From NCBI GenBank assembly GCA_035710515.1, contig DASTDE010000004.1, positions 186,001 to 250,000 on the forward strand: 64,000 nucleotides of DNA, in the 5' to 3' direction. Shown here piece after piece: positions 29,475 through 37,292 of the stretch. Made by a program: the position numbers and the translations under genes. This DNA comes from Candidatus Rubrimentiphilum sp. (GTDB lineage Bacteria > Vulcanimicrobiota > Vulcanimicrobiia > Vulcanimicrobiales > Vulcanimicrobiaceae). The first letter of the stretch is position 1. Every line of letters begins with the position of its first letter. The notes below the pieces were generated by a model, which made no database searches, had not been told where the DNA came from, and saw only the letters and a program-made list of their open reading frames with translations.

Positions 29475-29911
29475 TGCGAAGTTTGATTCTCGTGTGCGCG
29501 GCCGCATTTGCAATAGCCGGATGCGCGCAACCGGCCGCACCCAACAAGGCCGAAGCGTTGACGGCCGCGGCCGCTTTAAAAAACGGCAAGTCGATTTTCC
29601 TCACCGGCAAGGATAGCGCCGGCTTCCGCATCTTGGCACAGCAGGCGCCGCTGCGAGCATCCTGCGCCGCATGCCATCGCGCTAACGGCTCCGGAGGCGT
29701 GCATTTGCCCGGCGGCGCAATCAGCGCCGACTTGCGCCAAAAAGCGCTTGTCACCGATCAAAATCCGCCGTACACGCTCACCACTTTGGAACGCGCTATC
29801 TCCACCGGCGTCGACAATCTCGACAAGCCGCTCGATCCCGTCATGCCGCGCTGGAAGATGACGCCGCGCGATCTGCACGACGTCGCAATGTACGTTTTAA
29901 CGCTCAAATAA
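29474..29911 (+). CDS. Monohaem cytochrome c lipoprotein
   Basis: 145 residues from the ATG at 29474; an ATG nine bases earlier overlaps a TATAAT box. Signal MRSLILVCAAAFAIAGC has a lipobox. One haem site, CAACHRANG near residue 64, with a likely axial Met in PRWKMTPRDLHD near 130. The family carries electrons at the outer face of the membrane. It ends in a 22-base tandem duplication. Confidence 0.88.
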   Translation: MRSLILVCAAAFAIAGCAQPAAPNKAEALTAAAALKNGKSIFLTGKDSAGFRILAQQAPLRASCAACHRANGSGGVHLPGGAISADLRQKALVTDQNPPYTLTTLERAISTGVDNLDKPLDPVMPRWKMTPRDLHDVAMYVLTLK

Positions 29912-29940
29912 GGGCGCGTTAACGCTCAAATAAGGGCGCG
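29897..29940 (+). repeat. Perfect 22-base tandem duplication at the cytochrome c gene end
   Basis: TTAACGCTCAAATAAGGGCG plus CG occurs twice in a row. The first copy contains the stop codon of the cytochrome gene; the second is untranslated. Confidence 0.9.
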
Positions 29941-29970
29941 CACTTCGCGTTGCTGCAGCGTGAGGCTTAG

Positions 29971-30118
29971 AGTGTCATGGTGAGCCTGTCGAACCACGGC
30001 TGAGCAGCGAGCGAAGCGAGCGTAGACGAAGCCCGCACGAGCTGAACTCACGCGGGCCTCGACAGGCTCGGCCGTGGTTCGACAGGCTCACCATGACACT
30101 AATCTCACCATGACACCA
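29971..30118. repeat. Complete palindromic (MITE-like) element plus partial copy
   Basis: Bases 29971-30000 and 30071-30100 are exact 30-base inverted repeats, beginning AGTGTCATGGTGAGCCTGTC. The 70-base centre carries a further GCCCGC...GCGGGC inverted pair. No open frame fits a transposase. A second partial end (CTCACCATGACACC) follows at about 30105-30118. The element fills the gap between the cytochrome gene and ileS; the rest of this 226-base gap shows only the tandem duplication. Confidence 0.9.
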
Positions 30119-30137
30119 TAGGGCCGTCGCCCGTCTC

Positions 30138-32933
30138 CTACAACGCGGACACGATGGCAGCGCAGGGTGCGCACAACAGCGGATGCTTCGGGTCCGTGCC
30201 GAGCGGCAAATACTTCCAGCAGCGTTTGCATTTCGCGCCCTTCGCAGGTTTCAGCTCCACGCGCCGCTCGGCGTCCTTGCCTTCGACCCGATCCACAACG
30301 GAGACGACCAGCGCTTCGCGCAATCCGTCTCCGAGCGCTTGCACGTCGTGCAGCATCGCGGCCGGAACGACCACGAGCGCCGCATCAGTCTCAAAGTCCC
30401 GCGGCGATTCATTCGCTGCGACTTGCCCGCGCAGCTCCTTGAGCAACTCCCATAGCGCAACGGATTTTTCGGATGCGGCGTGTCCTTCGGGCGAGAGATC
30501 GAAGACGCTCGCACGCTCGCCTCGCAGATCCTCGCGGAGCGCTTGCCATGCTTCTTCCGCGGTGAACGAGAGCAGCGGCGCCAGCACCGCCAGCATCTGC
30601 GTGAAGATATAAAGGAGCGCGCTCTGCGCACTGCGCCGGCGCGGCGCGGTTGCGGCGCTCGAATAAAGCCGGTCCTTCAACGCATCGAGATAAAAACTTG
30701 ACAGGTCCTCGCCTTCAAACCGCACTGTCTCCAAGTACGCGCCATGCAAATCGTATGCGGCCAACAAGTCGCGAACGCGCGCGATAAACCGATCGGTCAG
30801 CTCGCACGCCAATGCATCGAACGGCTCCATCTCCTTGCGCGGCACCAGCTCGGCGGGCGTTACGTCGTCGAGATTGCTCACCATGAAACGCAGCCGGTTG
30901 CGAATGTTGCGATAGACCCGGCCGACTTGCTCGATAACGTGAGGACCGAAGCGCACGTCGTCGACGAACTCCACCGACGCAGCCCAAAGGCGGAGCACGT
31001 CCGCGCCCCACTTGTGCATCGCCTGTTGCGCGTCGATGCCGGTGCCGAGCGACTTGCTCATCGGCCGCCCGCTCTCGTCGTTGACCCAGCCGTTTTTCAC
31101 CACGCTCTTGTAAGGCGCCGCGCCTTTCACGGCGGTCGCCGTTACGATCGAACTGCGAAACCAGCCGCGGTATTGATCGCCGCCTTCAAGCACGAGATCC
31201 GATGGCCACGGTAATCCGTTCTTGCCGAGCACCGCCAGATGCGTGACGCCCGACTCAAACCAAATGTCGACGATGTTCTTTTCTTTCTCAAAGACCGTGC
31301 CGCGGCACTTGGGGCAAGCGAAGTTCTCGGGAAGAAAGGTTTCGACCGGCTCTTGCCACCACGTGTTGGCGCCGCGCTCGCGAAAACGCTGGGCCGTGAT
31401 TCGCGCGATTTGCGGATCGAGAATCGACTCGCCGCACGCCGCGCAGACGACGGCGGGGATTGGCGTTCCCCACGTACGCTGGCGTGAGATGCACCACTCG
31501 GGGTGCGTCTCCATCATCTGCGTGATGCGTTCTTGTCCCCACGCGGGCGTCCACCGCACTTCGCGAATGTTTTCGATCGTGCGTGCCCGCAGCCGGTTCT
31601 GATCCATAGCGATGAACCATTGCGCTGTTGCGCGAAAGATAACGGGGTTATGGCAGCGCCAGCAATGCGGGTAACTGTGCTCGAGCTCCGATGCGTTCCA
31701 GAGCGCGCCGCTCGCGCGCAGATCCTCGACAATCTTGGGATTCGCTTTCCAAATGTGCAGGCCGGCATACGGTCCGGCCTCATCGGTAAACACGCCGCGC
31801 GCATTTACCGGGTTCACGATCGGCAGGTTGTACTTCACGCCGGTTTCGAAATCGTCGGCGCCGTGTCCGGGCGCAGTGTGCACCGCACCGGTTCCGGTTT
31901 CCATGTCGACGTAACCTGCGAGCACGATCGGCGCGTCGCGATCCATGAACGGATGGCGAACCGCAAGTCCCTCCAGCGCGCTGCCTTGCGCGCTTCCGAG
32001 TTTTTGCGCGCTCGCGAAACGTTCGCCTAGCGCTTTCTCCGCCAGCGCCTCGGCCACAATCACCGCTTCATTCCCAACGCGATACAAGCCGTACTCCGCA
32101 TCGGCGCGCAGCGCTATTGCTTCATTTGCCGGCAGCGTCCATGGTGTCGTGGTCCAGATGAGAATTGATACCTTCGACGGCGCCTCGACTGCGCTCGGCG
32201 GTGGTTCGACAGGCTCACCATGACACCGTAGAAAGACGCCGAGGAGTGCTTCTCGTTGTTCGGTGTTCGCGGTGAAGCGCACGTAGATCGACGGCGAGAC
32301 TCGCGGTTTGTACTCGATCTCCGCTTCCGCCAGCGCGGTTTCGTCGTGAATGCACCACAGTGTCGAGCGCAGCCCTTTGTAGATTTGATCTTTGTCCGCG
32401 AGTTCACCGAGCGTTTCGACGATCGTCGCTTCAAACTCAGGATCGATCGTCCGGTAGGGATGCTCCCAGCCGCCGAAGTTTCCCATGCGCATGCGATCGG
32501 TACGCTGGCGATCGAGCCAATAGAGCGCACGCTCTTTGCACTTCTCGCGCAGCTCGATCGGATCGACGTCGTGGAAATCTTTGATCTTCAGATGCTTGAG
32601 CGTCTCGAGTTCGATCGGTAAACCGTGCATGTCCCAGCCCGGGACGAACTTCGCCCACTTGCCGTCGAGCAGTGCGATCTTTACGAAGATATCCTTGAGC
32701 ACCATGTTGAGAAAATGGCCCATGTGCAGCTCGCCGTTGGCATACGGCGGCCCGTCGTGCAAAATCCACGGCTCGCTGGACTTGTTGCGCTCTAGTCTGC
32801 GCTCGTAGACGCGGTGCTCTTCCCACCAAGCAACGCGATCCGGCTCCCGCTTGGGCAGATCGGCCTTCATCGGAAAGCTCGTCGTCGGAAGATTCAGCGT
32901 GTCGCGATAGTCGCGCTCCGTCACATCGCTCAT
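30138..32933 (-). CDS. ileS: Isoleucyl-tRNA synthetase with a repeat-derived insertion
   Basis: 931 residues, typical bacterial length. The HIGH motif is ELHMGHF near residue 70; the editing domain has LIWTTTPWTLPANEAI; the KMSKS loop reads GRPMSKSLGTG, with Pro for the usual first Lys. A C-terminal zinc finger has CKRCWKYLPLGTD and LLCAPCA. A repeat copy at 32181-32226 encodes LRCHGEPVEPPPSAVEA just before the editing-domain WTTTPWT motif. Overlaps csaB by 4 bases; DUF5693-csaB-ileS form one minus-strand unit. No T-box leader was found. Confidence 0.97.
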   Translation of the reverse strand: MSDVTERDYRDTLNLPTTSFPMKADLPKREPDRVAWWEEHRVYERRLERNKSSEPWILHDGPPYANGELHMGHFLNMVLKDIFVKIALLDGKWAKFVPGWDMHGLPIELETLKHLKIKDFHDVDPIELREKCKERALYWLDRQRTDRMRMGNFGGWEHPYRTIDPEFEATIVETLGELADKDQIYKGLRSTLWCIHDETALAEAEIEYKPRVSPSIYVRFTANTEQREALLGVFLRCHGEPVEPPPSAVEAPSKVSILIWTTTPWTLPANEAIALRADAEYGLYRVGNEAVIVAEALAEKALGERFASAQKLGSAQGSALEGLAVRHPFMDRDAPIVLAGYVDMETGTGAVHTAPGHGADDFETGVKYNLPIVNPVNARGVFTDEAGPYAGLHIWKANPKIVEDLRASGALWNASELEHSYPHCWRCHNPVIFRATAQWFIAMDQNRLRARTIENIREVRWTPAWGQERITQMMETHPEWCISRQRTWGTPIPAVVCAACGESILDPQIARITAQRFRERGANTWWQEPVETFLPENFACPKCRGTVFEKEKNIVDIWFESGVTHLAVLGKNGLPWPSDLVLEGGDQYRGWFRSSIVTATAVKGAAPYKSVVKNGWVNDESGRPMSKSLGTGIDAQQAMHKWGADVLRLWAASVEFVDDVRFGPHVIEQVGRVYRNIRNRLRFMVSNLDDVTPAELVPRKEMEPFDALACELTDRFIARVRDLLAAYDLHGAYLETVRFEGEDLSSFYLDALKDRLYSSAATAPRRRSAQSALLYIFTQMLAVLAPLLSFTAEEAWQALREDLRGERASVFDLSPEGHAASEKSVALWELLKELRGQVAANESPRDFETDAALVVVPAAMLHDVQALGDGLREALVVSVVDRVEGKDAERRVELKPAKGAKCKRCWKYLPLGTDPKHPLLCAPCAAIVSAL
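32181..32226. repeat. Palindromic repeat copy inside ileS
   Basis: Contains GTGGTTCGACAGGCTCACCA then TGACAC, identical to the right end of the element at 29971-30100. Read in frame at the entry to the editing domain. Confidence 0.85.
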
Positions 32934-34033
32934 CCGGATTGCTTTTCGGCGATAAGTTCGTCCAGAACTTCGAAATTGCGCAACGCCAGACGTTCGAGCG
33001 GTTCCCGCGCCGCGATCAAATACTCATGCAGCGCTTCGCGCTGGGTCCACAGGCTATCTATCGCCGCATCGATGGCTTCGGGCGCCGGTTTCGCCGCGGG
33101 CGATTCGAGCGAAAACAGCGGCTCGAGCGGGTAGGCAAGATCGCTGCAGAACGACGTCACCTTTGGATCGTATGGGATCGCAATAAACGGCACGCCTTGA
33201 CGCGCCGCTAAAATCAGCGCGTGCAGGCGCATTCCGATCACCAGTTTGGCGCGCCCGATGATGTTTGCCGTGCGGCTTAGCGAGGCTTCGGGCAGCAGCA
33301 TCGGCGCCGTTCGGCACTTGCGGATCACCGTCGTCGAGACTTCCGCATCCGAGGCGCCGCCAAGCGGCACGAATGCGACGCGCAAGCCATACTGCTCGCT
33401 TAGCCGGTCTGCCGCGCGCGCAATCAGATCGATGCGGTCCTTCATGCCGTCGGCTTTGCGCACGCTAATGACTGCGAACGGATCGCTCTGTGGCCCGAGT
33501 CCTTCGGCTGAGAGATCGACTGTTTCTTCCGCCGCATCGAAGAGGAAGGCGGGATCGGCGGTGCGTTCGACGCGCACGGACGGCAGCAGCGAAGCGAGCA
33601 GCGCCTGCGACCGATCGTCGCGCACGGTTGCGCCGGCGATGCCTTTGCAGGTTTCGCGCACGACGGTCTTTCCCCAAAAATCCAACGGCCCGATCGACTG
33701 CGCAAAGATCATCGTTTTCCGGCGCGCGCGCACTGCCGCTCGGATGATGCCCGTATAGTAGATGAGGCTGCGCAGGCTCGTCGCGTTCTGCAGCAAGCCG
33801 CCGCCGCCGGAAAGAACGACGTCGGCTCTTTCAATCGCAGTGCGCACGGCTCTGGAGTCCCAACGCGGCGTGGCGTCCACGCGCAGCTCGTGCGCCGTGA
33901 TCTCCGGTTTGGCACTCAGGACATCGATCTCGGCATACGGATGGCGCGTCCGCACCTGTGAAACGATCACCTGGAGCAGCGCTTCATCGCCGAGGTTGCC
34001 GAAACCATAATACCCGCTCAACAACAGCCGCAC
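32930..34033 (-). CDS. csaB: Polysaccharide pyruvyl transferase CsaB
   Basis: 367 residues. YYGFGNLGDEALLQVIV at the N-terminus, SGGGGLLQNATSLRSLIYYT, IFAQSIGPLDFWG and GMRLHALILAARQGVPFIA near 275 are CsaB hallmarks. CsaB adds ketal pyruvate to secondary wall polysaccharide, creating the anchor for SLH domains of S-layer proteins. The adjacent DUF5693 protein is its usual partner, which supports a pyruvylated cell-surface polymer here. Confidence 0.92.
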   Translation of the reverse strand: MRLLLSGYYGFGNLGDEALLQVIVSQVRTRHPYAEIDVLSAKPEITAHELRVDATPRWDSRAVRTAIERADVVLSGGGGLLQNATSLRSLIYYTGIIRAAVRARRKTMIFAQSIGPLDFWGKTVVRETCKGIAGATVRDDRSQALLASLLPSVRVERTADPAFLFDAAEETVDLSAEGLGPQSDPFAVISVRKADGMKDRIDLIARAADRLSEQYGLRVAFVPLGGASDAEVSTTVIRKCRTAPMLLPEASLSRTANIIGRAKLVIGMRLHALILAARQGVPFIAIPYDPKVTSFCSDLAYPLEPLFSLESPAAKPAPEAIDAAIDSLWTQREALHEYLIAAREPLERLALRNFEVLDELIAEKQSG

Positions 34034-34038
34034 GAGCG

Positions 34039-36039
34039 TTAGCGGCGGAATGCAAACGCGCGATAGATGAGGATGGCGGCGATGCCTACGATCGCGCCGA
34101 TGACGAATCCGTTAAAGACGCGCAGCACCGAGACGAGCAGCTCCGTATGCAGATGCGAAAACGTGTCGATGACGTCGCCAAGCCCAATACCGATCGCCAG
34201 CACGAGCAGTACGCCCAGCCAGCGGCGGTGAGGCAAACGCAACGCGGGCAGCAGCATGAGCGCCGGAAACCCGATCAAGAACTCTTTGAAACGCGGCCGC
34301 ACGGTCAAGATCGACGTGAGGTTGTGACGTAACGCCAGCTCGAACGACGACGGCGAAATGTCGCTCGTGTTACCGCTGCGCAGCAGCACGAGTGCGCCGG
34401 CGCCCAAGACGATCGCCGCCGCGATCAACTGAAAGATGCGCACGGGTTCGGCCAGCGTTTCGCGCGCGCTGCGCGGCTGCGGGTCGAACCGGTCGGTGAA
34501 AAGATAGAGGGCCAGCGCAATCAACGGCGGCAGGGCGAGCAGCAACTTGACGCCGCGGAACGGCTCGACTTCCTCCATAACCAGCGGCGAACTCATGATG
34601 CCGACAACCACCAGCGCTCCGAGCAGCGCGACGCCCGTTGCAATCAGCGTCCAACCCAAACTGCGGCGGATCTGACGTCCGGCGGTGGTCGCGGGCGGCT
34701 GCATAAACGCGCGGCTGAGCGCACTGAACGCAGCGGTCGCAAAGAGCAGCGCTCCCGCGAGCGCGACGATCGATCGTGCCAGCAGATCGTGGTGCGACAC
34801 AATGCCGCCTAAGTAGAGCAACACGGTGCCGGCATAGGCCAAAACTGCCCACAACGGACGGTACCAGCCGTAGAAACCCAGGAGCAGCAAGAAGATCGAA
34901 GGCACCGCGAGGATTGCGATGCCGATCAGGATAGGACTGTTGCCGCGATACTGCGGAATCGGCGCGGCACGACCTAGCCTGAAACCGCGCGCTTTAAGAT
35001 CGTCCGCCAGCTCGCGCACCATCTCGACATTGCTTTTTTCGATCGAGAGGCCGTTGTATTGATGCCCGAACGGCCGCAGATAGATGACGCGCACGTTGCG
35101 CTCGCGCACCCCGAGTTCGTAACGCGCAACGACCTCCGGCAAACTGAGCTTGTCGAGTTCGACCTTGCTGATCGCTTCGACCCGCACCGTGCGTCCGGGA
35201 ATCAGCGACGCTAGCTCGGCGTTGCCTTTTTGTACCTGGGTCGGATCGTACGTTTCGATTTCGCCGAAATTCAGCTCGCCGAACGGCGGCTCGTTAAAGA
35301 GCTGCGCCATGTCTTTGATGTGATCCGGAAATCCCATCACCTGATTGCGCAAGCCGAAAAAGATGACCGTCGCCAAGCGGTTGCCCGCGCCCGTATATTG
35401 AAACTCGCGTCGAATCTGCGGCAGAGCGAAACGCTCGTCGTTTTGAAAGCGCGGATCGATAAAGAGCGCCAAGTGGCGCGCGAGGGCGATCTGATCCGAT
35501 GGAATTCCAAGCCCCGTCGTATTGAAGTAATCGATCTGCGAGCGAAGCGCGATCACGTACGGCTTGGTGGCGTGGAGAACGCGAATACTTTTCGTTTCAA
35601 AGTGCAGCGGCAGCTGCGCGCGATACCGCGCGTACGTCGCGTCGTCGTACACGAGCAGGTACACTTCGTCGGCGCTGACCTTGTTTGCGTGGACCAGCGA
35701 CAACAGCGTCGGATCCGTAAGGCCGCCCAAATGCGCCTGCGCCAAAAGCGCGGCGCCGTCGATCGCCAGGGCCTTGTTCGAACCGCCGACGTTGGAGCCG
35801 AGCTCTTCGGTCAGCGCCAGCGACGTAAGCCCTGCGCGGCGCAGCTCGACCAAGAACGCGGCCGGATTATAGTCGTACGATTGCGCCAACGAAAGGAAAT
35901 CGTTGTAGTCCATCGCGATCTCGACGCGGCGCGTCCCGTTCTCGATGCGCAGGCGCGCCACAAAGACGACCGCGCATGCGAGCAGACCAATCAAAAGGAT
36001 GAACGCGGCAAAACGCGTCCGCGGGTCGAGACGATTCAC
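34039..36039 (-). CDS. DUF5693 polytopic membrane protein next to csaB
   Basis: 666 residues from a GTG start. One N-terminal helix (FAAFILLIGLLACAVVFVA) anchors a large external domain (residues 35-360, including RRAGLTSLALTEELGSN and NVRVIYLRPFGHQYNG), followed by eight or nine membrane helices to the C-terminus. This layout and the csaB neighbour define DUF5693. Its role is unknown; by association it may flip or assemble the polymer that CsaB pyruvylates. Confidence 0.85.
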   Translation of the reverse strand: MNRLDPRTRFAAFILLIGLLACAVVFVARLRIENGTRRVEIAMDYNDFLSLAQSYDYNPAAFLVELRRAGLTSLALTEELGSNVGGSNKALAIDGAALLAQAHLGGLTDPTLLSLVHANKVSADEVYLLVYDDATYARYRAQLPLHFETKSIRVLHATKPYVIALRSQIDYFNTTGLGIPSDQIALARHLALFIDPRFQNDERFALPQIRREFQYTGAGNRLATVIFFGLRNQVMGFPDHIKDMAQLFNEPPFGELNFGEIETYDPTQVQKGNAELASLIPGRTVRVEAISKVELDKLSLPEVVARYELGVRERNVRVIYLRPFGHQYNGLSIEKSNVEMVRELADDLKARGFRLGRAAPIPQYRGNSPILIGIAILAVPSIFLLLLGFYGWYRPLWAVLAYAGTVLLYLGGIVSHHDLLARSIVALAGALLFATAAFSALSRAFMQPPATTAGRQIRRSLGWTLIATGVALLGALVVVGIMSSPLVMEEVEPFRGVKLLLALPPLIALALYLFTDRFDPQPRSARETLAEPVRIFQLIAAAIVLGAGALVLLRSGNTSDISPSSFELALRHNLTSILTVRPRFKEFLIGFPALMLLPALRLPHRRWLGVLLVLAIGIGLGDVIDTFSHLHTELLVSVLRVFNGFVIGAIVGIAAILIYRAFAFRR

Positions 36040-36059
36040 TTCTCGGGCGCTTTCGCGTC

Positions 36060-36140
36060 AAAAAACAGGAAGGCCCGCCAGAAGCGAGCCCTCACTGTCG
36101 TCGCGTATGCGGTTGCCCGCATACCGGGTGTGGGCGACGC
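36060..36140 (-). ncRNA. Structured leader ending in a rho-independent terminator, upstream of DUF5693-csaB-ileS
   Basis: Read on the minus strand, 36140-36099 folds into an outer GCGTCG/CGACGC-type stem enclosing a perfect 8-base helix (GTATGCGG, loop GCAA, CCGCATAC). It is followed at 36090-36072 by a 7-base GC hairpin and at 36065-36060 by six T. The terminator ends 20 bases before the GTG of the DUF5693 gene, a classic attenuator or riboswitch geometry. More GC-rich pairing extends to about 36240. I could not match it to a known riboswitch class. Confidence 0.55.
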
Positions 36141-36247
36141 TTTGTGTTGCTACACCGCCGGGGCCCACTGCCCGTGCGGGAGAGGAATCACGTTTCCGCG
36201 TTTTCGGCATCCCCCCTGCCGCCATCCACAGAATTTTTTTGGCCGCG

Positions 36248-37027
36248 CTACGTGCGCCAGTTCGGGCGCCGCCGCTCCAGGAAGGCGGCCATCCCCTCCT
36301 GCGCGTCCTCGGCCAGCGCGTTCATCGTCATGACTTCCTTGGCGTAGCCGTACGCATCGTGCTGTTCCAAACCGTTCTGCGCGTAGAAAGCCTTCTTGCC
36401 CAATCCGACCACCATGCGGCTGGACTCGGCGACTTTTCGCGCGAGCGCCAGCGTCTCCGCACGCAGCTGCTCGGGCGCGACAACCCGGTTCACGAGTCCC
36501 CATTCTGCGGCCGTGGGAGCATCGATGAATTCGCCCGTCAGGAGCATCTCCATCGCCCGCTTGCGGCCAATGGCCCGCGTGAGCGCTACCATCGGCGTCG
36601 TACAGAAGAGTCCGATGCGAACGCCTGGCGTCGCGAAGGTTGCCTCGGTCGATGCAACCGCCAGATCGCAGGACGCCACGAGCTGACAGCCGGCCGCCGT
36701 CGCGATCGTCGCGACCTCCGCAATCACGGGCTGCGGAATCTGCTGAATCGTCTCCATCAGCTCGACGCAAACGTCGAAAATTTCTCGGTACGCCGCCACA
36801 TCGCGATCGCGCAGCTCGCGTAGGTCGTGTCCGGCACTGAACGCCGGCCCATCGCCGCACAGAATTGCGACGCGGACATCCGCATCCTCACCAATCGCAT
36901 TAAACGCGCGAACGAGTTCGCGCATCACGCCTAATGAAAGCGCGTTGCGTTTCTCGGGACGGCGCATGGTAACGATCGCGATGCCATCCGCGATCTCGGT
37001 CGTAACGAACTGTTTTGTATCTAACAT
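36248..37027 (-). CDS. Enoyl-CoA hydratase/isomerase family protein (ECHDC3-like)
   Basis: 259 residues from the ATG at 37027 (MLDTKQFVTTEI). Crotonase-fold oxyanion motifs are GPAFSAGHDLREL near residue 60 and TAAGCQLVASCDLAVAS near 110. The second block reads TFATPGVRIGLFCTTPMVAL, where classical hydratases carry a catalytic Glu; ECHDC3-type paralogues share this pattern, so hydratase activity is uncertain. The start lies only 9 bases after the tRNA-Val 3' end, so its mRNA 5' end may be made by tRNA processing. Confidence 0.88.
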   Translation of the reverse strand: MLDTKQFVTTEIADGIAIVTMRRPEKRNALSLGVMRELVRAFNAIGEDADVRVAILCGDGPAFSAGHDLRELRDRDVAAYREIFDVCVELMETIQQIPQPVIAEVATIATAAGCQLVASCDLAVASTEATFATPGVRIGLFCTTPMVALTRAIGRKRAMEMLLTGEFIDAPTAAEWGLVNRVVAPEQLRAETLALARKVAESSRMVVGLGKKAFYAQNGLEQHDAYGYAKEVMTMNALAEDAQEGMAAFLERRRPNWRT

Positions 37028-37036
37028 AATCTCATT

Positions 37037-37109
37037 TGGGCGATGACGGGCTCGAACCGCCGACATCTTGCGTGTAAAGCAAGCGCTCTACCAGCTGAGC
37101 TAATCGCCC
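37037..37109 (-). tRNA. tRNA-Val (UAC)
   Basis: 73 nt, full cloverleaf: acceptor GGGCGAT/ATCGCCC, D-arm GCTCAGCTGGTAGAGC, anticodon loop TTTACAC (anticodon TAC), T-arm GGCGGTTCGAGCCCG. The CCA end is not encoded. Confidence 0.97.
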
Positions 37110-37128
37110 GAGTTTGCTTCTGTATTCG

Positions 37129-37292
37129 AGCCGACCGCTAACCCGCCTCGTTCCACCGAGGGCGTCTGAATTCGACCGCGGAGCCATGGAGGGCGAGAGC
37201 GGTGCCAAGAAGCAGGGCGCGCGAAGGCGGGATGCCGGAGCACGACCGGGCCCGAGGTGGAATGAGGCGGGTTAGCGGTCGGCTATTTTTTT
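37129..37292 (+). ncRNA. Candidate structured RNA: 29-bp inverted repeat closed by a T7 tract
   Basis: Arms 37129-37157 and 37256-37284 are complementary over 29 positions; the one non-Watson-Crick position is a G.U pair in plus-strand RNA but C.A in the opposite strand. The right arm is followed by ATTTTTTT at 37285-37292. The 98-base centre is GC-rich with no open frame. This looks like a plus-strand RNA of about 160 nt ending at a terminator. The right arm includes the last codons and stop of the opposite ctp gene. No known RNA family was recognised. Confidence 0.45.

Noticed and set aside
36090-36240. Cobalamin or c-di-AMP riboswitch, or T-box for ileS
   Set aside because: Fragments such as GGAAACGTGATTCC recall these motifs, but the conserved cores and the T-box sequence are not present, so only a generic structured leader is reported.
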